DNA of 63,418 nt from Actinomycetota bacterium (GTDB lineage Bacteria; Actinomycetota; Acidimicrobiia; Acidimicrobiales; CADCSY01). The position numbers and the translations under genes are program-made. The notes below the pieces were generated by a model. It saw nothing but the letters and a program-made list of their open reading frames with translations, had not been told where the DNA came from and did not search any database. This document shows, one piece after another, positions 7,371-16,317 of the stretch. Numbering within the stretch: position 1 is the first letter of the stretch; each line of letters begins with the position of its first letter. Where the stretch lies: contig SIRW01000053.1 of assembly GCA_004366205.1 (NCBI GenBank), positions 1-63,418 of the forward strand. The letters run 5' to 3'.

Positions 7371-10298
7371 CTACTCGGCGATGCGGAGCGCGACCGCCGG
7401 GCGGATGCGCGACGCCTGACCCGCCGGCCACGCCGCCGCGAGCAACGAGGCGCCGAGCGGGACGGCGAGCAGGACGGCGAGGCCGGCCCAGGGCACGAGG
7501 AACCCGAGGTCGGAGTCACCGAAGGTGCTCGAGTTGGCGAGCAGCTGGTAGCTCGTGACGAGCCCGAGGGTCACCCCGATGAGGATGCCCTGCAGGGCGA
7601 TGAAGGTGGCCTCCAACAGGAAGGCGCCGCGCACGGTCCGGGCCGGGAACCCCATGGCGCGCAGCATCCCGATCTGGCGGCGGCGCTCGCGCACGGCCCG
7701 CACCATCACCACGCCGAGCCCGGCGATGCCGATGAGCAGCCCCAGGCCGAGGAACCCCTCCATGAGCCCGATGAAGCCCTCCTGCTGCGACAGGTTCGAG
7801 CGGATGATCGTCTCGAACGACCGGGCGTCGGCGCCGTTGGCCAGGAACCGCCCCGTGAGCGCGACCCCCGCCTCGTCGGGTTCGACGCCCGCTGCCAGCC
7901 GCACGTAGTGGCGGGTGGGGACCGCCTGCGGGCCGAGCAGGTCGACGAGGCCACCCGCGCCGACCATCGGGCCGGTGAACATCCAGTCGGCGCTGAGCAC
8001 TCCGACGACGGTGAGCTCGCGGGCCTCGCCGCTCGCGGGGTTGATCATCGTGAACGTCTGACCGGACCGCAGGCGGTCGATGGGCGGACCGCCGCCGCGC
8101 TGGAGGAAGAACTCCGAGACCACCGCGAGGCCCGGGTCGGCCAGCACCGCCCGGAACGCCTCCTCGTCGGTCGCGTACTCGGGCACGCGGCTGGCGAGGA
8201 CCGGGACCCCGTGGGCGAGCAGGCGCTCGTCGATGCCGGTCACGGCCCACGGCATCGGCTCGGGCTGGTAGTGGGCCGTGAAGTGGGGAAACGCCCGCAG
8301 GATCGGGGCCACGGCCTCGACCTCGGGTTGCTCGAGCAGCGCCTCGGTGGACACGGGGTTGCCCGGGTTCGACTCGACCAGCAGGTGGTGACCCGCCCGC
8401 ACCTCCTCGGTGAACCGGGGGGCCTGCTCGGCGAAGAGGCGGCTGAAGACCGCCATGAACGTGAGGGTGAAGATGACCAGCGCGTACATCCCGAGCAGCA
8501 GGGCGGTCCGGAACCGCCGGGCGAGGGGGTACGCCAGACCCAGCCGCATCGAGAGGCCCCGACCCGCGACCGAGAGCCGCTCGGCGAGCTGTCCGAACGC
8601 TTCGTCGTTGACGGTGACGAGCGTGACGGCGGCGGCGACGAGCAGCACGCCCTGCACCACGAACAGGGCGATGTCGGCGCCGTCCATGACGCCGGGGAGG
8701 ACGGAGAACACGGCGATGGGCCACACGAGCGCGACGGCGCAGAGCACGTTGACGGCCAGCCGGCGCGGCAGGAGGCGAGCGAGGAGCGGGATCGCGGAGA
8801 AGGCGGCGATCGGGAGCCCGGCCAGGGCGCCGGCTCGGGCCCCGGCGAGGCCCGCGGCGAACAGGAGGCCGCCGGCGACGACGCCGGCGGCGCCCAGGGC
8901 GAGCGAGCGGGTCCGGTGGCTCACGCCGGGCGGGTCGGGGAGGTCGCGGATGGCGGCGATCACGTTGAGCCGCGAGATGCGCAGGCTGGTGGCCCACACC
9001 GTCACGAGCGAGATCACCAGGCCGATCGCAAGACCGGTCAGGATGCTGGCGGGCTCGGCCGCGAACCGGAACGTGACGTCGATGCCGAGGTCGCCCCGGC
9101 TGAACAGGCCCTCGGTCACGTACACGATCACCCGGCCCACGCCGATGCCGACGAGCGCGCCCGCCACCGCGGCCGCCGTGGCGTAGGCGGCGCCCTCCAT
9201 GCCGAAGCCCCGCACGAGCCGGCCGCGCTTCATGCCGACGGCCCGCAGCATCCCCAGCTCGACCTTCCGCTCCTCGGCGAGCATCACGAAGATGTTCACG
9301 AGCAGCAGGACACCCGCGATGACGCTGAAGCCCCCGACGGTGCTGAACAGCTCGGTGAACTGCCGGCCGACGGCGTCGGCCTGCTCCAGCAGGTCCTGCT
9401 TCACCGGGGTGACCTGGACGCCGGCGACCCCCTGCAACCGGCGCTCGACCTCGGGCAGCACCGTGTCGATCCGCCCCGCCGACTCGTACACGCCCCCCTC
9501 GACCGACACCAGCACGAAGCCCGTCGGCGGCGCGGCGCTGCCGGCGGGGCCCGGAGCGCCGCTCGGCGTCGCCCTGAGGGCGGCGAGCGTCCCGGGGGGA
9601 ACGAGCACGCTGCGCGCCCCGGCCTGGGCAGCGCCGAACACACCCCGCCCGCCGCCGCCGCCGAAGCCGGCCACGCCGACGCTCTCGATGACGTCGCGCA
9701 CCCGGAAGGCCCGCTCGGTCCCGTAGGCGTACACCTCGACGGTGTCGCCGACGCCGAGCTGCAGGTGGTCGGCGAGCGCCGCGGTCAGGACGGCCTCGTC
9801 GCCCGTGGGCGTGGGGCCCGCCCCGGCGAAGCCCGTGATCGCCGGGTCGGACCCGAGCCGCCGGGCGGCCTCGAAGTCGACCTCGACGAGCACGCCGTGA
9901 GGCTCGGCCCGGCGCTCACCGGCGGCGTCCGCCGGCGTGGCCACCGGGGCGCGGGCGATCACCAGGGGGAGCACGCCGTCGGTCCCCGCGACCGGCGGGT
10001 CGGCCAGGCGCGCCGCCAGCTCGGCGAGCTGGCCCACATCGAGCGTCTGCACCGATACGTCGGCGGGACCGAGGGTGGTCCGGGCGGTGTCGCGGATCGA
10101 TGCGCCGAGCGTGTCGCCCACGACGAACGCCGAGGTGATGATGGCCGTGCCGAGCATGGAGCCGGCCACGACGAGCACCGCCTCGCCCCTTCGACGGTTG
10201 ATGTTGCGGATCGCGAGGCGCCGTAGCTCGCCGTGGCGCACCGCGTCGACCACGACGGGGAGCAGCAGCAGGCCGAGCAGCACCGCCAGGACGACCAC
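7371..10298 (-). CDS. ABC transporter permease with two FtsX domains
   Basis: This 975-aa MacB/LolC-like permease has an N-terminal membrane segment followed by a large extracytoplasmic region. A first FtsX-type membrane domain (about 320-450, containing ERKVELGMLRAVGMKRG) and a duplicated C-terminal FtsX domain (about 850-970, containing RRRQIGMLRAMGFPARTV) follow. The double FtsX layout is typical of actinobacterial permeases that act with a MacB-type ATPase in lipoprotein or peptide export, or in mechanotransmission. Its ATPase gene starts upstream and ends 9 nt before this start, so the two form one transcription unit. Confidence 0.9.
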   Translation of the reverse strand: MVVLAVLLGLLLLPVVVDAVRHGELRRLAIRNINRRRGEAVLVVAGSMLGTAIITSAFVVGDTLGASIRDTARTTLGPADVSVQTLDVGQLAELAARLADPPVAGTDGVLPLVIARAPVATPADAAGERRAEPHGVLVEVDFEAARRLGSDPAITGFAGAGPTPTGDEAVLTAALADHLQLGVGDTVEVYAYGTERAFRVRDVIESVGVAGFGGGGGRGVFGAAQAGARSVLVPPGTLAALRATPSGAPGPAGSAAPPTGFVLVSVEGGVYESAGRIDTVLPEVERRLQGVAGVQVTPVKQDLLEQADAVGRQFTELFSTVGGFSVIAGVLLLVNIFVMLAEERKVELGMLRAVGMKRGRLVRGFGMEGAAYATAAAVAGALVGIGVGRVIVYVTEGLFSRGDLGIDVTFRFAAEPASILTGLAIGLVISLVTVWATSLRISRLNVIAAIRDLPDPPGVSHRTRSLALGAAGVVAGGLLFAAGLAGARAGALAGLPIAAFSAIPLLARLLPRRLAVNVLCAVALVWPIAVFSVLPGVMDGADIALFVVQGVLLVAAAVTLVTVNDEAFGQLAERLSVAGRGLSMRLGLAYPLARRFRTALLLGMYALVIFTLTFMAVFSRLFAEQAPRFTEEVRAGHHLLVESNPGNPVSTEALLEQPEVEAVAPILRAFPHFTAHYQPEPMPWAVTGIDERLLAHGVPVLASRVPEYATDEEAFRAVLADPGLAVVSEFFLQRGGGPPIDRLRSGQTFTMINPASGEARELTVVGVLSADWMFTGPMVGAGGLVDLLGPQAVPTRHYVRLAAGVEPDEAGVALTGRFLANGADARSFETIIRSNLSQQEGFIGLMEGFLGLGLLIGIAGLGVVMVRAVRERRRQIGMLRAMGFPARTVRGAFLLEATFIALQGILIGVTLGLVTSYQLLANSSTFGDSDLGFLVPWAGLAVLLAVPLGASLLAAAWPAGQASRIRPAVALRIAE

Positions 10299-10307
10299 GG
10301 CCGGCTC

Positions 10308-11111
10308 CTACCGGGCCCGGAGGGGGCGGGTGCGCCGCGGGCGCGGCCCTCGCCGGCCGCCGGCGGCCGGATCATGGCCGTTGCCGTCGGGAAGGCCGCC
10401 CAGGATGTCGCGGGGAGCGCCGTCGGCGGTGACCCGGCCGTCCCGCACCTGCACCAGGCGCTGGCCCGAGCGGCCGATCGTGGGGTCGTGGGTGACGACG
10501 ACGAGCGTCTGGCCGGCGTCGTGCACCTCGCGCAGCAGGTCGAGGACGGCGGCGGCGGTCTCGCTGTCGAGGTTGCCGGTGGGCTCGTCGGCCCACACGA
10601 TGGCGGGCTCGCTGACGAGCGCCCGGGCGATGGCGACCCGCTGCTGCTCGCCGCCGGACAGCTCGGTCGGGCGGTTCTTCAACCGCTGCGAGAGCCCGAC
10701 CCGGGCGAGCATGGCGGCGGCCCGCTCCCGCGCCTCGGCGGCGGGCACCCCGGTCACCAGGAGGGGCAGCTCGACGTTCTCGAGGGCGGTGAACACCGGG
10801 ATGAGGTTGAAGCTCTGGAAGATGAAGCCCATGCGGCGCGCCCGGTGCTCGGTGCGCCGGGCGTCGTCCATGGTGTGGATGTCCTCGCCGTCGACGAGCA
10901 CCGTCCCCGCGTCGATGCTGTCGAGCCCGGACAGGCAGTTGAGCAGGGTGGTCTTGCCGTTGCCGGACGGCCCCATCACGCACACGAGCTCGCCCGCGTG
11001 GATGCGCAGGTCCACCCCTCGCAGCGCTTCCACCTCGAGCGCACCCGTGCGGTACACCTTCCGCACCCCGGTCGCTTCGAGCATCGGTTCCGTCGTCGCC
11101 ACCCCGCTCAC
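10308..11111 (-). CDS. MacB/LolD-type ABC transporter ATPase
   Basis: This 267-aa ATPase has Walker A GPSGNGKTTLLN, signature LSGGEQQRVAIARAL, Walker B IVWADEPTGNLDS and the switch His in VVTHD. It powers the FtsX permease encoded directly downstream. The GTG at 11111 is chosen because GGGAGG sits 8 nt before it; an in-frame ATG nine codons on lacks a Shine-Dalgarno sequence. The tail after about residue 235 is basic and low-complexity. The frame stays open upstream, but that part has no family similarity. Confidence 0.9.
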   Translation of the reverse strand: MSGVATTEPMLEATGVRKVYRTGALEVEALRGVDLRIHAGELVCVMGPSGNGKTTLLNCLSGLDSIDAGTVLVDGEDIHTMDDARRTEHRARRMGFIFQSFNLIPVFTALENVELPLLVTGVPAAEARERAAAMLARVGLSQRLKNRPTELSGGEQQRVAIARALVSEPAIVWADEPTGNLDSETAAAVLDLLREVHDAGQTLVVVTHDPTIGRSGQRLVQVRDGRVTADGAPRDILGGLPDGNGHDPAAGGRRGPRPRRTRPLRAR

Positions 11112-11196
11112 CCTCCGATCCTCCCCCTGCGGTGCCCCTTCGGTCCATCGGGGACAACCCCGGCGCGACCCCCGGTCGTTCCCCGGGTGACCGACG

Positions 11197-12915
11197 TCAC
11201 GTCCGCGACCGATCGCTCCGGTACAGCTGGGGCGTCGGCAGCGTGAGCCGGAAGCAGCCGCCGCCGTCCTCGCTCGCCTCGTACCAGACCCGCCCGCCCA
11301 TCGCCTCGACCAGGCCGCGCACGAGCGCCAGGCCGAGCCCGGTCCCGCGGGCCCGGTCCCGGTCCCGGCGACCGATCGTCCGCAGCCGGGAGAACAGCGT
11401 GGGCACGAGTGGTTCGGGCACGCCGGGGCCGTGGTCGACGACCGAGAGCTCCACCGACCGCCCGCTCGGTCGGGCCTCGACGACCACCGGCGGGGCGCCG
11501 TGGACGAGCGCGTTCTCGACGAGGTTGGCGACCACCTGCTCGACGCGGCGCGAGTCGGCGTGGACCACCGTGCCGGCGGGGATCCGAACCTCGACCTGGC
11601 TGCTGTCGAACACCGATGCCAGCGCGGCGTCCACGGTGCCCGCCAGGTCGACCTCGCGCGGGCTGAGCATGAGCGACTGCGCCTCGATGCGGCTGATGTC
11701 GTACAGGTCGTCGGCCAGGCGCGAGATGCGCTCGGCCTGGTGCCGGATGGACCCGCCCATCCGGCCGACCCGGTCGGCCGGCAGCTCGCTGGCATAGCCC
11801 TCGAGCGTCACGCCGAGCCCGAGGATCGTCGTCAGCGGCTGGCGCAGGTCCTGGGTGATCAGCGCCAGGAACTCGTTCTTCTGGGCGTCGAGCTCGCGCT
11901 GGGCGGTCACGTCGCGCACGACGCCCTGGAAGCCGACGAGCTCGTTACCGGCCCGGCGGGCGAGGGTGCGGATGTCGAGCGTGCGATGCACGCCGTCGCG
12001 CCGGATGACGGTGAGCTCGACCCGCTGCGGCCCGATGTCGGCGGTGAGCGCCTCGAGGCTGGTGGCGGGACCGACCGGCGACAGCACGTCGGCGAGGCGC
12101 GCGCCGTCGAGCTCGTCGATCGGCCGGCCGAGGATGACGGCGAACGAGGGGTTGGCGTACTGGATGCAGCCGTCGAGGTCGACCTCGTAGATGCCGTCGG
12201 AGCTGTGCTCCACGACGTTCTCGTAGCGGTCGCGGCTCTCCTCCTCGCGGTGGACGACGGCGTTCCAGTACCCGCGGGCGATGGCGTCGGTAAGGCGGTC
12301 GATGGCGGGGAGCACCCGGGTCAGGAGCAGCGACAGGGCGAGGCCCCAGTGCCGGCCCCGCTCCTCGGCGACCTCGACGGCCGTCTGCACCACGAGGTCC
12401 CGCGAGATGCGCAGCACGACGAGCAGCTGGGGCAGCGACGAGCCGGTGGAGGCAGCGGCCGCCCCGACGGTCTCGAGCTCGCCGACGAGGGCGTCGTCGA
12501 CGGCCTCGCCCTGGCCGGTGACGGCGAGGATCGCCTCGAACCGCTTGCGCGCCTGGTCGATGAATCGGGCTTGCTCGCTCAGGCTCCAACCGGCCGTCTC
12601 GGGGAACACCGACTGGAACACGTCGAAGGCCCGGCGCGCCATCTCGTCGGCCCGGCCGTCGAGGGCGTCGAGCAGCGCCTGGGGGTCGACGCTGTCGGGG
12701 TCGCCGAGGAACACGTCGTCGGGGCCCTCGTCGGAGACGCGGGCGAGGAACGCCTTGAGGTCGCCGAGCGCGAACGCCGGGCGCTCGGGGCCACCGGCGG
12801 CGGGCCGCAGGTACCCGGCGTCGGCGAGGGCCCGGACGCCCTCCTCCGTGAGCGCGAGCAGCTCGGCCGCCTCCGGCAGCCCGACCACGCGCGGCCCTCC
12901 AGGCTGGTTGCTCAT
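11197..12915 (-). CDS. PAS sensor histidine kinase-like protein lacking the phospho-acceptor His
   Basis: This 572-aa protein has a short MerR-like HTH-type N-terminus (about 8-60), a helical sensor region (about 75-220), a PAS domain (about 228-345), a dimerisation helix region and an HATPase_c domain. The ATPase motifs are intact: N-box NLVENALVHG, G1 DHGPGVP and G2 GTGLGLALVRG. The H-box reads FLALITQDLRQPL, so residue 355 is Gln (CAG at 11851-11853) where the phosphorylated His should be. It cannot autophosphorylate in the usual way and may act as a pseudokinase or ATP-dependent switch. It lies upstream of the ABC exporter genes on the same strand. Confidence 0.85.
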   Translation of the reverse strand: MSNQPGGPRVVGLPEAAELLALTEEGVRALADAGYLRPAAGGPERPAFALGDLKAFLARVSDEGPDDVFLGDPDSVDPQALLDALDGRADEMARRAFDVFQSVFPETAGWSLSEQARFIDQARKRFEAILAVTGQGEAVDDALVGELETVGAAAASTGSSLPQLLVVLRISRDLVVQTAVEVAEERGRHWGLALSLLLTRVLPAIDRLTDAIARGYWNAVVHREEESRDRYENVVEHSSDGIYEVDLDGCIQYANPSFAVILGRPIDELDGARLADVLSPVGPATSLEALTADIGPQRVELTVIRRDGVHRTLDIRTLARRAGNELVGFQGVVRDVTAQRELDAQKNEFLALITQDLRQPLTTILGLGVTLEGYASELPADRVGRMGGSIRHQAERISRLADDLYDISRIEAQSLMLSPREVDLAGTVDAALASVFDSSQVEVRIPAGTVVHADSRRVEQVVANLVENALVHGAPPVVVEARPSGRSVELSVVDHGPGVPEPLVPTLFSRLRTIGRRDRDRARGTGLGLALVRGLVEAMGGRVWYEASEDGGGCFRLTLPTPQLYRSDRSRT

Positions 12916-13016
12916 CTTCTCGACACCCTCGGCACTCCCCAGCGGGGCACCGACCCCTGCCGATCGGCGCCCACCGGGAGAGATTCGACGTCGGGGCCCG
13001 TCCCTCCTACCCGCTC

Positions 13017-13841
13017 CTACCCGGCGGTCCAGGTCGCGTCGAGGCCCTCACCGTCGCGCTGGGCCCGACCCTCGGCCACCAGCTTCTCGAGGTGGGCCCA
13101 CACCGAGTACCGGGCCACGGGGTGGAGGTGCTCGGGGACGTCGGTGTAGACACGCTCGACGATCCGGGCGACGGTGGTCGGCCCGATCGCCTCGAGGGCG
13201 GCGTGCACGGCGGCCTCGCGCGCCCGGCGGTGGGTGAGGTAGCCGTCGACGACGCCCCGCGGGTCGTCCATGAGCTCGCCGTGGCCGGGGGCGATCGCCC
13301 GCAGGGGCAGCTCCCGGATGCGCTCCAGTGACTCGATGTAGTGGCTCATGTCCCCGTCCGGTGGTGCGATCACGACCGTCGAGCCCGACATGACGTGGTC
13401 GCCCGAGAACAGGAGGCGCTCCTGTTCGAGCAGGAAGCACAGGTGGTTCGAGGCGTGACCCGGGGTGTGCAGGGCGGTGAGGCGGAACTCGGTGCCCTCG
13501 AGCACGTCGCCGTCGGCCAGCGGGCGGTCGATGCGCAGATCGTCGCGCGCGTCGAAGGCCAGGACCTCGGCCCCGGTCGCCTCGGCCAGGGGCCCCGCGC
13601 CGGGAGCGTGGTCGGCGTGGGTGTGGGTGACGAGGATCCAGCGGATGCGGTCGCCGCCGCAGCCGAGGATGGCGTCGCGGTGGGACGGGTCGTCGGGACC
13701 GGGGTCGATGACCGCTACCTCGTCGATGCCCACGAGGTAGGTGTTGGTGCCCGGCCCCGTCATCACCCCCGGGTTGGGGGCGAGCACCCGGCGGACCAGG
13801 GGCGACAGCGCCCGGGCGACGCCGGGGACGAGCTCGCTCAC
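13017..13841 (-). CDS. MBL-fold metallo-hydrolase (LACTB2-like)
   Basis: This 274-aa metallo-beta-lactamase-fold hydrolase has the zinc motif THTHADHAPG, a downstream HTPGHASNH, the bridging Asp region LLFSGDHVM and the terminal His in APGHGE. A C-terminal winged-helix-like tail (about 215-270) is typical of the LACTB2/RNase-like group, members of which cleave RNA or thioesters. The start overlaps the stop of the NUDIX gene by 4 nt (ATGA), so it is the third gene of the fxsA-NUDIX-MBL operon. The substrate is unknown. Confidence 0.85.
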   Translation of the reverse strand: MSELVPGVARALSPLVRRVLAPNPGVMTGPGTNTYLVGIDEVAVIDPGPDDPSHRDAILGCGGDRIRWILVTHTHADHAPGAGPLAEATGAEVLAFDARDDLRIDRPLADGDVLEGTEFRLTALHTPGHASNHLCFLLEQERLLFSGDHVMSGSTVVIAPPDGDMSHYIESLERIRELPLRAIAPGHGELMDDPRGVVDGYLTHRRAREAAVHAALEAIGPTTVARIVERVYTDVPEHLHPVARYSVWAHLEKLVAEGRAQRDGEGLDATWTAG

Positions 13842-14710
13842 CGCCGGCTCCCCAGCGCCGGGCCGCCGGGCCGGCCTGGCAGGGGCGCCCCGTCGGGGAT
13901 GGCGTCGCCGGCGTCGTCGTAGCCCGGGTCACCGGGCAGCAGGATCCGCATGCCACCTCCGTCGTCGACGATCCGGGGTAGCACGGCCGGCACGTCGCCC
14001 GCCGCCTCCTCGGCCGCGGTGAGCAGCTCGTCGGCGGTGGCGAAGCGACCGATCGCCTCGAGGTTCTTGATGGTCGGCAGGATCAGGTCGAGCTCGCCCT
14101 TGGCGTGCCGGGCCAGGGCGTCAGCCGGCGTGATCCAGCGGGTCTCGATGGTCTCCCGCTCGTCGTGCAGCGGCGTCTGGCGCTCGGGGGCGGCGGCCAC
14201 GAAGAACCGGGTGTCGTAGCGGCGGGGCGGGCCCTCGGGGGTGATCCAGTGGCTGAAGTAGTGGATGCGGTCCACCGCGAGGCGCAGGCCCTCCTCAGCA
14301 CACACCTCGACGAGCCGGCGCTCACCCCGGTCGACGGCCCGCCGGTGGGCGGCGAAGCGCTCGGTGGTGCCGGGCTCGTCGAGTCGGACGATGTCGCCGT
14401 CGGGTTCGTAGGCGAGGAGCACGCCGGCCTCCTCGAAGCACTCGCGGATCGCCGCCACCCAGAACGCCAGGCCTCCGGGCCCGTCCAGGTGCAGCAGCGC
14501 GCTGGCCTCGGCGTCGCTGCGGCCCCGGCACACGGGGTCGAGGTCGTCGTGGCGGTCGCCGTCGTCGACGGCGCCGCCCGGGAAGACGTACGCCCCGCCG
14601 ACGAAGACGGCGTCGAGCGCCCGGCGGAGCATGAGCACCTCGAGGCCGGCCTCGCCGTCGCGCACCAGCATGACCGTGGCCGCGTCCCGCGGCACCAGCC
14701 CGCTGGTCAC
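13838..14710 (-). CDS. NUDIX hydrolase
   Basis: This 290-aa protein has a NUDIX fold. The region FPGGAVDDGD leads to the split box AIRECFEEAGVLLAYE, which keeps the RExxEExG core. The insertion between the two halves is larger than usual, as in actinobacterial NUDT19-like (acyl-CoA diphosphatase) members, so CoA-ester hydrolysis is possible. The GTG at 14710 overlaps the fxsA stop by 4 nt (GTGA), and the gene in turn overlaps the MBL gene by 4 nt, giving tight translational coupling. Confidence 0.8.
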   Translation of the reverse strand: MTSGLVPRDAATVMLVRDGEAGLEVLMLRRALDAVFVGGAYVFPGGAVDDGDRHDDLDPVCRGRSDAEASALLHLDGPGGLAFWVAAIRECFEEAGVLLAYEPDGDIVRLDEPGTTERFAAHRRAVDRGERRLVEVCAEEGLRLAVDRIHYFSHWITPEGPPRRYDTRFFVAAAPERQTPLHDERETIETRWITPADALARHAKGELDLILPTIKNLEAIGRFATADELLTAAEEAAGDVPAVLPRIVDDGGGMRILLPGDPGYDDAGDAIPDGAPLPGRPGGPALGSRR

Positions 14711-15102
14711 GGTTCGAGCCGGCCTTCGCCGACCCGCACCGTGAGCCGGCTCCGGAACCGGGCGAGCAGCAGGGACCGGACGACGGCCCGGCCGGGGGGC
14801 AGCACGAGGAGCAGGCCCACGCCGTCGGTCACGAAGCCGGGCGTGAGCATCAGGGCACCGCCGAGGAGCACGAGGGCGCCGTCGACCACCTCGCGGCCGG
14901 GCATCTCGGCCGCTTCCAGCCGGTGCTGCAGCCGCCGCCACACGCCGATGCCCTCGCGCTTGACGAGCCACGCTCCCACCAGGCTGACCAGCAGCAGCAG
15001 CACGATGGTGTCGCCCATGCCGATCACGTCGCGCACCGCCAGGATGACGACGAGCTCGACCACCGGGACGAGCACGAACGCGAGCAGCAGGAGGGGCAGC
15101 AC
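14707..15102 (-). CDS. fxsA: FxsA-family membrane protein
   Basis: This 131-aa inner-membrane protein has an FxsA-like arrangement: two N-terminal hydrophobic segments (about 1-22 and 29-45), the conserved basic REGIGVWRRLQHRL stretch, and a third hydrophobic region with GALMLTPGFVTDGVG. The family is named for relief of phage T7 exclusion by F in E. coli, and its normal role is unclear. It is the first gene of a three-gene operon. The GTG start is 6 nt from a TAGGAT box. Confidence 0.85.
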   Translation of the reverse strand: MLPLLLLAFVLVPVVELVVILAVRDVIGMGDTIVLLLLVSLVGAWLVKREGIGVWRRLQHRLEAAEMPGREVVDGALVLLGGALMLTPGFVTDGVGLLLVLPPGRAVVRSLLLARFRSRLTVRVGEGRLEP

Positions 15103-15108
15103 CCGGCC

Positions 15109-15114
15109 ATCCTA
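15109..15114 (-). promoter_or_regulatory. -10 box TAGGAT for the fxsA operon
   Basis: TAGGAT on the minus strand lies 6 nt from the GTG start at 15102. Confidence 0.55.
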
Positions 15115-15169
15115 CCGGGACGGGCCCGGGCGGCCCGGGGCCCGCTCCGGCGCGAACCACGGTGGCCGC

Positions 15170-15175
15170 TACCCT
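15170..15175 (+). promoter_or_regulatory. -10 box TACCCT for the pseudo-protease gene
   Basis: TACCCT lies 8 nt before the ATG at 15184. It fixes the start well inside a longer open frame. Confidence 0.5.
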
Positions 15176-15183
15176 CGCGGCCG

Positions 15184-16083
15184 ATGCACGGGACCACCGG
15201 TCGTCGACGCGACCGCATCCTGCCTCGCTCCGTCCTGGGGATCTCGGCGCTGATGCTGTCCGCCTCGCTGGGTGCGGCGTTCAGCGGCGCCGTCCTGTAC
15301 GCGTTCTACGAGTTCCGCCAGAACCGGACGGTCACCGAGGTGGGCAACTTCGTGACCGGCTTCGACGAGCGGCTCGAGACCGCGCTCGAGATCATCCAGG
15401 CCGAGGGCGAGGAGGCCCGCAACCAGATCCGGGCCGAGCTCGAACCGCTGCAGGAGCTCGCCGCCGGCGAGGAGACCCTGGCCGGGCTCCTGGGACGGGT
15501 GGCGCCGTCGATCTTCTTCGTCTCCACGCTCGATGAGGCGGGCCAGCCCTCGGTCGGCTCGGCGTTCGTGGCGTTCTCCGACGCCGAGCAGTCGTTCCTG
15601 CTCACGTCGTTCACGACCGTGCGGGCCGCCACCGCCCAGCCCGGCCCTCCCATCCGCATCCGCCAGGGCGGCGAGGAGCTCGGCGCCAGCCTCCACACCT
15701 GGGACGAGGCCCGGGACCTGGCGCTGCTCGTCGTGGCCCGCGGCGGGCTCGAGCGCCTGCCGTGGGCCGACGCCAACCCGCCCGTGCGGCTCGGCGAGCG
15801 GGTGTTCGCGGTTTCGGGCCTGGGCTCGGCCGGGGGCGCCATCAACCAGGGCAACGTCGCCGACGTGTCGAGCGCCGGCATCCAGCACGACGCCGCCGTC
15901 GGACCCCACTTCCAGGGGGGGCCGCTGCTCAACAGCCGGGGCGAGGTCGTCGGCGTGGCGTCGCGCCGGTACGCCCCGCTGGGGTTCGTCCCCGAGGACG
16001 TGTGGTTCGGCGTGCCGATCCGCGGGGCGTGCGAGCAGGTCGTGCGCTGCCCCGACGGCGAGGCCGAGGCCCCCGGCGGCTGA
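15184..16083 (+). CDS. Membrane-anchored trypsin-fold protein lacking catalytic residues
   Basis: This 299-aa protein has one N-terminal membrane segment (about 17-42), a helical linker (about 55-100) and a trypsin/HtrA-like double barrel. The fold is recognisable from DEARDLALLVV (which includes D178), RLGERVFAVSGLG and QGGPLLNSRGEVVGVAS. The nucleophile motif GNSGGP is replaced by HFQGGP, with Gln at residue 244, and the usual LTNAHVV is LTSFTTV, so both Ser and His are missing. It is probably an extracytoplasmic binding or scaffold protein, not a protease. The downstream gap to the convergent PBP gene holds repeat array B. Confidence 0.75.
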   Translation: MHGTTGRRRDRILPRSVLGISALMLSASLGAAFSGAVLYAFYEFRQNRTVTEVGNFVTGFDERLETALEIIQAEGEEARNQIRAELEPLQELAAGEETLAGLLGRVAPSIFFVSTLDEAGQPSVGSAFVAFSDAEQSFLLTSFTTVRAATAQPGPPIRIRQGGEELGASLHTWDEARDLALLVVARGGLERLPWADANPPVRLGERVFAVSGLGSAGGAINQGNVADVSSAGIQHDAAVGPHFQGGPLLNSRGEVVGVASRRYAPLGFVPEDVWFGVPIRGACEQVVRCPDGEAEAPGG

Positions 16084-16105
16084 GCGGGCGGCGGCCCCGC
16101 AGCGC

Positions 16106-16294
16106 TTTCCGGACCCTCCACGTCACATACCAGCGTCGAGCGCCCGGAAAACGAGCGCACGGGCGGCCCCGCAGCGCTTTCCGGACCCTCCACGTCACAT
16201 ACCAGCGTCGAGCGCCCGGAAAACGAGCGCACGGGCGGCCCCGCGGCACTTTCCGGACCCTCCACGTCACATACCAGCGTCGAGCGTCCGGAAA
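16106..16294. repeat. Tandem array of the 45-nt palindromic repeat (3 units, period 72)
   Basis: Units lie at 16106-16150, 16178-16222 and 16250-16294, again with period 72 and 27-nt spacers. The core here is CATACCAGCGTC. In units 1 and 2 the right end reads GCCCGGAAA, one base off a perfect arm; unit 3 ends GTCCGGAAA. The array fills the 234-nt gap between two convergent genes. Unit length and period match the array at 1-189, while the spacer sequence differs. Confidence 0.9.
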
Positions 16295-16317
16295 GCGGGG
16301 GGTGGGCCGGGCGCGCC

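Noticed and set aside
7155-10226. 1023-aa plus-strand frame
   Set aside because: It is the GC-driven antisense shadow of the FtsX-type permease, with a charged, low-complexity product and no recognisable domain.
11431-13149. 572-aa plus-strand frame
   Set aside because: It is antisense to the PAS sensor kinase-like gene, whose motifs are clear on the minus strand.
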